A stretch of DNA of 53,466 nucleotides from Corynebacterium stationis (lineage in GTDB: Bacteria; Actinomycetota; Actinomycetes; Mycobacteriales; Mycobacteriaceae): contig NZ_CP009252.1 in the NCBI RefSeq assembly GCF_001941345.1, positions 1 through 53,466 of the forward strand, written 5' to 3'. Made by a program: the position numbers and the translations under genes. Shown piece after piece: positions 42,328 to 49,815 of this stretch. Under the pieces are notes generated by a model, which ran no database searches, had not been told where the DNA came from, and saw nothing but the letters and a program-made list of their open reading frames with translations. How positions within the stretch are numbered: position 1 is the first letter of the stretch; each line of letters begins with the position of its first letter.

Positions 42328-42537
42328 TTAGGGTTTGACGGCGTAGCCGGCTTCCTTGACGGCGGCGGCGACATCCTCGTCGGTGAAGTCCTCCCCGGTA
42401 ACCTCCATGCGGCCGTTGTCGACGGTAGCTTCCACAGAGTTCACGCCGGCGACCTCGCCGACCTCCTCCTCGACGGAGGCCTTGCAGTGGCCGCAGGTCA
42501 TGCCTTCGACCATGTAGTTCTTGGTGACGGTTGCCAT
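42328..42537 (-). CDS. copZ: Copper chaperone CopZ (69 aa)
   Basis: A single HMA domain: the metal-binding EGMTCGHCKASVEEEV carries Cys15 and Cys18, followed by VNSVEATVDNGRMEVTGEDF and a last strand YAVKP. It carries Cu(I) in the cytoplasm to CopA and CsoR. The ATG at 42535-42537 has aaagga upstream. It is the first gene of the copper operon, directly after the stronger CsoR-like box. Confidence 0.95.
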   Translation of the reverse strand: MATVTKNYMVEGMTCGHCKASVEEEVGEVAGVNSVEATVDNGRMEVTGEDFTDEDVAAAVKEAGYAVKP

Positions 42538-42621
42538 TGTGAATGTCCTTTCGCTGGGAAATGCTTTTGGAGGTGACGAAGTATCCTCCGAGCGGGGGCG
42601 CCCCTTCGGTTAATAGCTACC

Positions 42622-42644
42622 CTATACCCACAGGGGGTATATAG
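42622..42644. promoter_or_regulatory. CsoR operator upstream of copZ
   Basis: ctatacccacagggggtatatag shows the arms tataccc and gggtata around a short centre, the classical CsoR pattern, 85-107 bp before copZ. It probably overlaps the copZ promoter. Confidence 0.75.
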
Positions 42645-42996
42645 CAAGGGTGTGAGTGATCAGGGCAAGTAGGGAGGGTGCTCACGACCGCCCGGTGCCC
42701 TTCAGTGCTGCCTTGACCTCGCCCGAACGGCAGGGCGTTTGCCGAGCTCGCGTGGTGACCGGCTTTTCTGCCGGGCTTGCACTGGCCGGGGATCCGTCTC
42801 TGAGGTGGGGAGACGATAAAAGGGTGGCCGCTCGAGTCCGGCATGGGCCGATAGCACTCGAAGGGCCACCCCTATTGGACGGTGTCTCAGGTGAGATGTC
42901 CTCGTCGGCCACAGCGGACGTGCTCAACACCCTGATCTCGCCCGGGTCGGGCCGGGATGCGGGGCAGGCGTCGCCGGCTAGTGGTCATGGGTCGGG
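42645..42996. other. 352-bp region without a recognised gene
   Basis: It lies between the copZ promoter and the 3' end of the copper storage gene. Open frames on both strands are short and lack ribosome sites. The base composition is as in the flanks. I see nothing in it beyond the upstream part of the copZ promoter. Confidence 0.5.
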
Positions 42997-43407
42997 TTAG
43001 GCTAGGGTGGCGAGCAGCTCAGTACAGGCCTGCTCGCACCGGCGGCAGGCCTCGGCGCAGACCGTGCAGTGCTCGTGCATCTCAGCGTGGCGGGCGCATT
43101 CTTCTCCACAGGCCTGGCAGGCAGTACGACAAGCCTCCAGGACGGAGCGGATAAGGGTGACATTCCAGTCGGTGGGCCGGGAGAGCATCCGGCCGGTGGC
43201 CGTACAGATGTCAGCACAGTCGAGGTTGAGGCGGATGCAGGTGGTCAGCTCCGCGACCATGTCCTCACCCAGGCAGGCATCCGCGCAGGCGGTGCAGGTC
43301 TGGGCGCACTCGAAGCAGGCGGTGATGCATTCGGCCAGTTTGTCCTTGTCGATCTGGCCTAGGTCCTTCGGGTGGGTCTCCAGCATGGCGTGTACGTGAT
43401 GGGTCAT
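42997..43407 (-). CDS. Four-helix-bundle copper storage protein (Csp-like, 136 aa)
   Basis: The protein has 18 Cys, mostly spaced three to four residues apart on helices: AECITACFECAQTCTACADA, then TTCIRLNLDCADICTA, EACRTACQACGEECARHAEM, and HCTVCAEACRRCEQACTELL. This is the signature of Csp/DUF326 four-helix bundles, which store many Cu(I) ions inside the bundle. There is no Tat or Sec signal, so it is the cytosolic Csp3 type. The ATG at 43405-43407 is preferred because ggaga lies 6 bases upstream; an ATG four codons earlier overlaps that site. The gene is next to the cop operon in the same direction and probably shares copper control. Confidence 0.93.
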   Translation of the reverse strand: MTHHVHAMLETHPKDLGQIDKDKLAECITACFECAQTCTACADACLGEDMVAELTTCIRLNLDCADICTATGRMLSRPTDWNVTLIRSVLEACRTACQACGEECARHAEMHEHCTVCAEACRRCEQACTELLATLA

Positions 43408-43777
43408 GTCGTTCTCCATATCTCAATTCGGTCCGGAAAGGCGGGCCGGTCGAGCCGACCGGCCCACACCCTCAACCCTAGAGGCCCGACTGGCCGGAAT
43501 CCAGGGCTGGACCATGAAGATTTCATGAAGAACCCCAACCTCCACCTAGCGGCTACCAGCCGCTAAAAACTCCCTAAGTAACGTGGCGAATGCTCGGCCG
43601 TAGCTACGCCGAGTGGGTCGGCCACAGGCTCCCAAGAGCCGGACGCTGCCCTACCCACAGCCTCCACCCAGTGGCACCTATCGAGCAGGAGGAGTGATAA
43701 ACCACGACGCACTTGAAGCACCATCCCTCGCTGAGTCTCAGCTCCTGCACCAACCAAGAAACCTAGAAAGCATTATC

Positions 43778-44386
43778 ATGAAGCGCACCATTGCCCTCGC
43801 CGCCCTCGCCCTGACCTCCTCCCTGGCCCTGGCCGCCTGCACGGACGACACTGCATCCGATGCCCCCGAGACCACGACCACCACAACCTCGGAGACGGCC
43901 ACACAGTCCTCCGAGGAGACTGGCATGAACCATCAGATGGGTGCAGAGGGCCATGACCATCCGGCTGATGGTGGGCAACCCCCGGCAGGGATCGCAGCAG
44001 AGGAAAATCCCACCTACCCGGTGGGCACCGAGGTCATCCTCACCGCTGACCACATGCCCGGCATGGACGGGGCCACCGCCACCATTTCCGGGGCGTTTGA
44101 CACCACGACCTACTCGGTCAGCTACACCCCCACCGACGGCGGGGACCCGGTCACCGACCACCGGTGGGTGGTCCACGAGGAGCTTGTCGATCCGGGCCAG
44201 GCCCCCCTGCCGGAGGGGTCCGAGGTCGTCTTGGATGCCGAGCACATGTCGGGAATGAAGGGTGTGGAGGCCACCATCGACTATTCCACGGATGAGACGG
44301 TCTACATGGTTGATCTCACCGTCGACGGGATGACCATGACCAATCACAAGTGGGTCACCGAAAGCGAGATCGCCCCGGCAGAGTAA
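43778..44386 (+). CDS. DUF1541 (YdhK-type) lipoprotein (202 aa)
   Basis: The N-terminus is a lipoprotein signal (MKRTIALAALALTSSLALAA, Cys21 as lipid site). A Thr/Ser/Glu linker and a Met/His-rich piece (TGMNHQMGAEGHDHPADGG) follow. Two DUF1541 repeats come next: PVGTEVILTADHMPGMDGAT and PEGSEVVLDAEHMSGMKGVE, each ending in a HRWVVHEEL- or HKWVTESEI-like motif. The repeated HMxGM pattern is a good Cu(I) or Cu(II) binding surface outside the cell. The family is often near copper genes. The ATG at 43778 has agaaag upstream; the upstream frame lacks a signal. It diverges from the Csp gene over about 370 bp. Confidence 0.88.
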   Translation: MKRTIALAALALTSSLALAACTDDTASDAPETTTTTTSETATQSSEETGMNHQMGAEGHDHPADGGQPPAGIAAEENPTYPVGTEVILTADHMPGMDGATATISGAFDTTTYSVSYTPTDGGDPVTDHRWVVHEELVDPGQAPLPEGSEVVLDAEHMSGMKGVEATIDYSTDETVYMVDLTVDGMTMTNHKWVTESEIAPAE

Positions 44387-44808
44387 GACCCACCAACCGC
44401 AACCTCAGCACCTCGGGCTCCTCCACCATCTGGTTGAGGTTCCTGGGTGCTTACCTCTTTGGTTTCTGCCCTAGGACGAGTTAGTCCTCGTCCTGGGTGA
44501 GCACCTGTCGGGCCAGTCGGTAGACGTGGTCGTTCCATCCCTGACGGACGACGTCGCGGACGAGTCAGGAGCATCCCACCGGTGGTGGCTGCCCGTGACG
44601 GGGATGTTCCCTTGGTGACGGCCGCTCTAGACGGCGTGGCGGATGTCCTCTGAGTGGGCAGAGACGGTACATCGTGGCCCGCTTGTCTGCCGGGTGAACC
44701 GGCCATAGCCATCAGGATGCGAAATGAGCACCACACCACATCCCGCACCGGTCATCGTCACCGGGGATGACCTGGTCTCATTGGTTGGAGCTTATCTTCG
44801 CGAAGCAG
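44387..44808. other. 422-bp region between the lipoprotein and methyltransferase genes
   Basis: Two possible terminator hairpins follow the lipoprotein gene: aacctca...tgaggtt (44399-44436) and ggacgag-ttagtc-ctcgtcc (44474-44493). Near the end an ATG at 44724 opens a 41-codon frame, MSTTPHPAPVIVTGDDLVSL and VGAYLREAATYRAQ. It could be the first part of a truncated gene but has no recognisable family. Nothing else is called. Confidence 0.45.
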
Positions 44809-45429
44809 CTACGTACCGTGCCCAGAGTTACTCGGGTTGTGGTCGGTGATACTCGACTTGTGTACTACGAACCGCAGGACCAGACCCCCGCCAGTGGAGC
44901 GAAGGCGGAGTGGGTCCAGACCAGCTTGTTCCAGGGCGGATTCGAAGGCATCGGCCTCGATGAGGCGGTGCGGGGAGCCATCGACCCGGTGAAGCCAGCC
45001 CGCGACGCGCGAGGAGAGCAGGTCATATCCCACGAACAACCCGCCTGGGCGCAGGACCCGAGCCACCTCAGCCACCGCCTGCTCCCACTCGACCACGTGA
45101 TGGAGCATGAGAAAGCTCACCACCATGTCGAAGGACTCGTCTGCAAAGGGCAGGGCAGTGGCATCAGCCTGACGTGCCTCAATGGGCAGTCCTGCGAGGG
45201 ATCGCTGCGCGGCCTGGACCATGGCCGGATCGACGTCGGTCGTTGTGAGGTTCACCTGCCCGTGGGAGTGGATGATTGCTTCAGCCATCGCTCCGCTGCC
45301 ACCGCCGATCTCCAGAACGCGTCCAGCGAGGGAGCAGTCCTGAGTCGCCCAGGGAATCATCCTCGGGGCCAGAAAATGCCACAGTGCACTGCGGCAGAAC
45401 AACGCTTCTGCGGTCGACATCCGGGGCAT
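44809..45429 (-). CDS. SAM-dependent methyltransferase, class I (206 aa)
   Basis: A cytoplasmic methyltransferase of the Methyltransf_11 type. The SAM-binding glycine loop is RVLEIGGGSGAMAEAIIHSH. Asp in TTTDVDPAMV ends strand 2, and the post-motifs are DATALPFADESFDMVVSFLM and EVARVLRPGGLFVGYDL. The N-terminal FCRSALWHFLAPRMIPW segment is typical of small-molecule methyltransferases. The ATG at 45427-45429 follows the excellent ribosome site aggagg. The substrate cannot be read from the sequence. It has no operon partner; an IS6-like copy lies 236 bp upstream. Confidence 0.9.
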   Translation of the reverse strand: MPRMSTAEALFCRSALWHFLAPRMIPWATQDCSLAGRVLEIGGGSGAMAEAIIHSHGQVNLTTTDVDPAMVQAAQRSLAGLPIEARQADATALPFADESFDMVVSFLMLHHVVEWEQAVAEVARVLRPGGLFVGYDLLSSRVAGWLHRVDGSPHRLIEADAFESALEQAGLDPLRLRSTGGGLVLRFVVHKSSITDHNPSNSGHGT

Positions 45430-45664
45430 GGCTTCCTCCTATCTACGGGGCAGTCTGAGATCGGATCAGTTTCCCGGCGGTAATACCGAACCGCATTGGG
45501 CCGCTATGGCTCTACAAACATGCCACCGTGTCGCCGATGTTACCCGGCACAGCAGTCCGTATCGCCGCGCGAGCCAACGTTTCACCTGCTGGGAGTAGGG
45601 TGTGTCCGCCACGGTGAAGAAGCTGTCCGCAGTCTCCTGGGAGAACTGCGTAGAGACCTGGGAG

Positions 45665-46504
45665 GGTGCTGTTGCAAAGTTGGGGCAGTAGGAAGATCGA
45701 CGTGAAATAATCACAGCCATGGGTATCTTCTCCGGTCGTCATTTCCCCCGTGACATCATTCTGTGGGCAGTGCGGTGGTACTGCCGCTACGGGGTGAGCT
45801 ACCGCGATCTGGAGGAAATGATGACTTCAGCGGGGCGTGCCGGTCGATCACACCACGATCTACCGCTGGGTCCAGAAATATGCCCCTGAGCTGGACAAGC
45901 AAACACGGTGGTACCGGCAGGTACCTGACTGGCAGGCCAGTTCCTGGCGGGTGGATGAGACCTATATCCGGGTCGGCGGCAGGTGGTGCTACCTCTGATC
46001 TGGCGATCACCGCCGGTGGCCAGACCCTGGACTTTTACCTCTCTCCGAAGCGGAACGTGGCCGCAGCGAAGCGTTTCCTGGCCAAGGCCCTCAGATCCAA
46101 TGCGTCAGCCGGGTCCCCGCGGGTCATCAACACCGACAAGGCACCAGCTCTGGCCAAGGCAATATCCGAGCTGAAGGCGGAGGGAATCTGCCCGCCAACA
46201 GTGGAACACCGGCAGGTGAAATACCTCAACAACATCCTGGAAGGCGACCATGGTCGGCTGAAGCGGATCCTCGGGCCGAAAGGCGCGTTTAAGAACCGGA
46301 CATCTGCATATCGGACGTTGAAAGGGATGGAGGCGATGCACTCATTGCGGAAAGGGCAAGGCACGATGTTTGCCTACGGGCAACCGAACCCGGACGAGGT
46401 GATCGTCAACCGGGTCTTCGAGACGGCTTAAGCACCCCGGAGCAAGGACAACTGATGTCTTGAGGTTGGGCTTTTCGACCCTGGCCCAACTTTGCAACAG
46501 CACC
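45665..46504 (+). mobile_element. IS6-family element, copy B (transposase on the plus strand, broken)
   Basis: The ends ggtgctgttgcaaagttggg (45665) and the complementary sequence ending at 46504 match copy A. The transposase starts at 45719 (MGIFSGRHFPRDIILWAVRW) but changes frame at about 45820, before the region VDHTTIYRWVQKYAPELDKQ, and again at about 45995 after RWCYL. The rest, ITAGGQTLDFYLSPKRNVAA to VIVNRVFETA, is intact up to 46431. Both breaks are also present at the same bases in copy A. No 8-bp target duplication is visible (gacctggg and agtcagcg). Confidence 0.88.
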
Positions 46505-46651
46505 AGTCAGCGAGCACCGGTGCTCTTTGCTGATATTGACACCGCGCCCTCACCGACCCACTCGTAACAGTCCTGAAGGGTGGTCCGGTGGATCTGTGGC
46601 ATCGAGACGGTGGAATGCCCGTTTCTTAAGGGACCGTGTGCTCGGGGGGGG

Positions 46652-47302
46652 TTATCCTCCCGTGAACGCGGAGTAGAAGGTGATAAATACCGAGGCCGCC
46701 ACAGCGACGTACACCACGGCGATCAGGGTGCCTGCCCACTGGGAGGCAAACCGCACCACAGCAGGGGAGGCGGGGAAGAGGCCGTGGGCGAGGTTGCGTA
46801 CTGTGAGCAGGATAAACAGCGGGACCATCATCGCCCACACCACCATGCAGTACAGGCACAAAATATGGATGACGAACAGCGCCTGGTACCACAGCCAGAT
46901 GATGAACAGCAGGCCCACGGTCACACCCGCCTGCAGACCTCCCCAGTACCAGTCGGCGAAGCGTGCCCCCGACAGCATGGCCATCGCGGTGGTGATGACC
47001 ACGGCGAAGGCGACAATGCCGGTCAACGGGTTGGGGAAGCCGAAGAGTTCGGACTGCCAGGTGCCCATCACTTTTCCGCAGGAGACCAGGGCGTTGATGT
47101 CACAGGTGGTGACATGCTCGGCGTCCTCGTAGAGGGCCAGGCGTTCAAGCACCAGGATACCGGAGGCCACCCAGCCGATCACGCCGGTGACCAGCAGGAT
47201 GAGGGCGAAAGGACGCTGGCGGGCAAAGACAGGCAGGAAGGTGTCGTCGTTCGTCTCGGTCACAAGAACCTCATTGTCGTCGGCGGGGGCTGGGTGCATC
47301 AT
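46652..47302 (-). CDS. Vitamin K epoxide reductase family protein (VKOR, 216 aa)
   Basis: A membrane enzyme that re-oxidises a DsbA-type partner and passes electrons to a quinone, the functional counterpart of DsbB in actinobacteria. Four to five helices are visible. The loop Cys pair is in TTCDINALVSCGKVMGT, and the quinone-site pair is HILCLYCMVVWAMM. The length and spacing agree with bacterial VKOR without a fused thioredoxin domain. The ATG at 47300-47302 is followed by a second ATG. The gene starts 9 bp after the DsbA-like gene ends, so the two form an operon. Confidence 0.94.
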   Translation of the reverse strand: MMHPAPADDNEVLVTETNDDTFLPVFARQRPFALILLVTGVIGWVASGILVLERLALYEDAEHVTTCDINALVSCGKVMGTWQSELFGFPNPLTGIVAFAVVITTAMAMLSGARFADWYWGGLQAGVTVGLLFIIWLWYQALFVIHILCLYCMVVWAMMVPLFILLTVRNLAHGLFPASPAVVRFASQWAGTLIAVVYVAVAASVFITFYSAFTGG

Positions 47303-47311
47303 GGATTCGGA

Positions 47312-48019
47312 TTAGTCGGCGGCGGCCGCGTCGACCTCGGCCCGGAACTGCTCCAGGGAGTCCGGGGTCAGGAGCTGACCGTCGAGGAAGAAAGTCGGGG
47401 TGCCGCGCACACCCAGGGCCGTGCCGTCAGCCACATCGAGTCGGACCCGTTCCTCGGTGGCAGGATCGGCCACAGCGGCGTCAAAGGCGGCCATGTCCAG
47501 ACCCAGATCCTCAGCGAAACCACGGAAGACCGGGCCTCGGTCCTCGGTGGTGTGACTCCACTGTTCTTGAGTCTCGAACATCTGCTGGTACATCGCGTCG
47601 TATTGTCCCTGCTGGGCGGCAACCTCGACGGCGATGGCCGCGGTCATGGAGTTGGGGTGGCCTGGCAGCGGGAAGTAACGGTTGACGAAGGTGACGGTGT
47701 CGGAGTACTCCGCACGCAGTTCCTCCACGAAGGGGTAAGCCGCCCGGCAGGCCTCGCACTCGAAGTCGAGGAACTCCACCAGCACGGCCTTCTCGTTCGG
47801 CGCCTGGGACAGCACCCGACTGTTGTCCCGGACCACCTGTCCCGCATCACTGGCCACGGTTTCCGGGGCGGGCGCAGAAGCGGAGTCGGATCGGCCGAGG
47901 AAAAAGGCGACGATTCCGGCGATGACGACGATTGCCAATAACACCCAGACAATGATCTGGGCTTTTCTCCAATTTCCGGAGGGCCGGGCGGAGGTGGTGC
48001 GGTTGGTGGGGGTGCTCAC
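47312..48019 (-). CDS. DsbA-like membrane-anchored thiol oxidoreductase (235 aa)
   Basis: The protein has a cytoplasmic N-terminus, one membrane anchor (AQIIVWVLLAIVVIAGIVAF) and an extracellular thioredoxin fold. The active site is CEAC in VLVEFLDFECEACRAAYPFV. The cis-Pro loop is GVRGTPTFFLDGQ, and the helical insertion of DsbA-type proteins lies between them. It introduces disulfides into exported proteins. The start is a GTG at 48017-48019. With VKOR next door it forms a complete disulfide-forming pair. Carried on a metal-resistance plasmid, it may protect exported thiols, which copper and mercury attack; that link is inference. Confidence 0.93.
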   Translation of the reverse strand: MSTPTNRTTSARPSGNWRKAQIIVWVLLAIVVIAGIVAFFLGRSDSASAPAPETVASDAGQVVRDNSRVLSQAPNEKAVLVEFLDFECEACRAAYPFVEELRAEYSDTVTFVNRYFPLPGHPNSMTAAIAVEVAAQQGQYDAMYQQMFETQEQWSHTTEDRGPVFRGFAEDLGLDMAAFDAAVADPATEERVRLDVADGTALGVRGTPTFFLDGQLLTPDSLEQFRAEVDAAAAD

Positions 48020-48123
48020 GAGGGGTCCGTTCTATCTCTGGTGGAAATTAAGGGGTGTCGAGGCCGTGGGCCCCGGGGGACCCGGCAAGGTGGCGACGAA
48101 GTCCTCCAGGACCGAGACGGTCA

Positions 48124-48453
48124 TCAGCAGGTGCATCCGTCCGGCGAACAACAGGCCGGATCGATGGTGACCACCAACTCCAGTAACTCGCCAAGGGCGT
48201 GACCCAGCTGGGGATCAGCCAGAGAATACCAGACGTTGCGCCCCTCCGGGGTGGCGGCCACCAGCCCGCATCCGCGCAGACAGGCCAACTGATTCGACAT
48301 CACCTGTTTGGAGACATCCAACTGCCGGGCCAGGTCCGAGGGTCGGGCGGGCCCGTGGCGCAAGGCCAACAGGATCCCGGTCCGGGTGTCATCAGACAGG
48401 GCATGGCCCACCCGGGACAACGCCGAGGTGTGAGTGACGGTCACCGTGCTCAT
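48124..48453 (-). CDS. ArsR/SmtB-family metal sensor, CmtR-like (109 aa)
   Basis: A winged-helix repressor. Its recognition helix contains the Cys pair of CmtR-type Cd/Pb sensors (SNQLACLRGCGLV, Cys58 and Cys62). The C-terminus has a Cys cluster, IDPACCSPDGCTC, that could complete the site. The ATG at 48451-48453 is chosen because the fold begins there; the longer frame upstream is Arg/Pro-rich and not part of the family. A -10-like gtactgt lies only 10-15 bases before the ATG, so the transcript is nearly leaderless. It precedes the DsbA/VKOR pair by 105 bp in the same direction and may control them. Confidence 0.88.
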   Translation of the reverse strand: MSTVTVTHTSALSRVGHALSDDTRTGILLALRHGPARPSDLARQLDVSKQVMSNQLACLRGCGLVAATPEGRNVWYSLADPQLGHALGELLELVVTIDPACCSPDGCTC

Positions 48454-48596
48454 AATCGTAGACAGTACACAATCCCCTGTACTACTCCTCGGTGCCCTCG
48501 GCGGAGGAGTGCGAGATGACCTGGAGCATGTTGACACCCGGACCACAGACGCTGGCCTGAGGGTCAGGACCGGGTTTTCTCCCGGGTGGGGGAAGG

Positions 48597-49388
48597 TTAG
48601 AAGGTGATGCCGTGCTGGGCGAACCAGGGGGCGGGGTCGACGGCGCCGCTGCCGGTCGGGTAGAGCTCAAAATGCAGGTGGGAACCGGTGGAGAAACCTT
48701 GGTTACCCATGCCGGCGATCTTCTGGCCGGCGGTGACCTGCTCACCCACGCTGACATCGAGGGTTTCCATGTGGCCGTAGACGGCAATGGAGCCGTCATC
48801 GTGCTGGATGCGGATCCACTGGCCGAAACCGGAAGCCGGGCCGGAGTCGATGACGGTGCCGCCCATGGCCGCAAGAATTGGGGTGCCCACGACGTTGGCG
48901 ATGTCTAGTCCTGCGTGGAGGCTGCCCCAGCGCATACCGAAACCGGAGGTGAAGGTGCCTTCAGTGGGTTTGACCACGGATGAGGCGTTGGCCAGGCGTT
49001 CTGCCTCAATCCGTTCTGCTTCCAGACGTGCAGCCTCAGCGCGGGCGGCCTCGGTGCGCTCGGCGGCGTACTCAACCGCCTTGTCCAACTGCTCGTTGAT
49101 ATTGGTTACCGGCTTATACTCCGAGATCGTCAGGATCTGCGGGGCCGTCTCCGTCGTGTCCGGGGGCAGCGCGGTGTTATTGGTGGCCAACTGCACGCCA
49201 CCGACAATGTCCTGCGGGGAGATCGGGGCCTCAGCCTGGGTCTGCAGCGTGGCGGCGGCGGCACCACTGAGACCCGCAGACGAGACCACGCCCGTGGCCA
49301 CGGCCACCAGGGCTACGCGGCTCTTGGTTTGCGGGGTGGGGATCTTGCGGTGTTTTCCTCCGGCTGGTCGCTGAGCCTTCAGTCGCAT
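48597..49388 (-). CDS. M23-family peptidoglycan endopeptidase, secreted (263 aa)
   Basis: A zinc metallopeptidase that cuts peptide bridges in cell-wall peptidoglycan. The N-terminus is a signal peptide with a twin-basic front (MRLKAQRPAGGKHRKIPTPQ, then a hydrophobic VALVAVATGVVSSAGLSG). A helical coiled part rich in Glu and Ala (RTEAARAEAARLEAERIEAE) follows. The LytM domain has the zinc ligands in GMRWGSLHAGLDIANVVGTP, and the catalytic YGHMETLDV and GSHLHFELYPTG. The ATG at 49386-49388 has ggaagaag upstream. The promoter segment carries a taacgg-type repeat also found with the remnants at 6.6-6.9 kb. Such genes are usually chromosomal in Corynebacterium, so its presence here is notable. 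Confidence 0.93.
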   Translation of the reverse strand: MRLKAQRPAGGKHRKIPTPQTKSRVALVAVATGVVSSAGLSGAAAATLQTQAEAPISPQDIVGGVQLATNNTALPPDTTETAPQILTISEYKPVTNINEQLDKAVEYAAERTEAARAEAARLEAERIEAERLANASSVVKPTEGTFTSGFGMRWGSLHAGLDIANVVGTPILAAMGGTVIDSGPASGFGQWIRIQHDDGSIAVYGHMETLDVSVGEQVTAGQKIAGMGNQGFSTGSHLHFELYPTGSGAVDPAPWFAQHGITF

Positions 49389-49455
49389 GAATCTTCTTCC
49401 GTCGTTGTCCGTTGGTCCGCCCCACTCAAGCCCACCGCTATGCACGGTGGAGACT

Positions 49456-49495
49456 AGATTGTGACCGTTCCGTTATTTACGGACGTAATACTAAC
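49456..49495 (-). promoter_or_regulatory. Upstream region of the M23 peptidase with MtrA-like repeat
   Basis: On the minus strand taacggaacggtcac continues the pattern of the 6866-6895 remnant (taacggaacggtaac). The direct repeat spaced by about five bases resembles the sites of the response regulator MtrA, which controls cell-wall peptidases in Corynebacterium. The resemblance is from memory of the motif class and not from a search. Confidence 0.4.
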
Positions 49496-49500
49496 CTCCC

Positions 49501-49815
49501 CTTCCCCCAAAGTTCCAGCCGCCAGGCGGGGTCGGCGACTCTTCCACCCTTCTCACAGGCGACTCACCCAGGGTTGACAGGGGGCGGGGGAGGTGGCCCC
49601 AACGTGCCGGAGGGCTGTTCCCTGCCAGTAGGTGACCTCAAGAGAAATCGGGCACGACCGGGGTGGCCCTGTCAGAACTCCGGCTATCGCCGACTTCCTG
49701 GCCACTCCCGGCGACCTCCCACCAGAAGTACCGGGTCGGCGGGGACGGTGAGGGTGTACCAGTGCCCCGGGTATCGCTGGCAGGCCAGCGATCCCTCGCC
49801 GGGGTCGGTGGTGGC
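49501..49815. other. 315-bp spacer without a recognised gene
   Basis: A GC-rich stretch between the M23 promoter and the 3' end of the copD-ctaG gene. Open frames here run into neighbouring genes and lack start signals. No clear T-tailed terminator is seen. Confidence 0.45.

Noticed and set aside
46580..47941. 453-codon frame opposite the VKOR and DsbA genes
   Set aside because: The VKOR and DsbA motifs on the minus strand are unmistakable; this frame is a GC-driven shadow.
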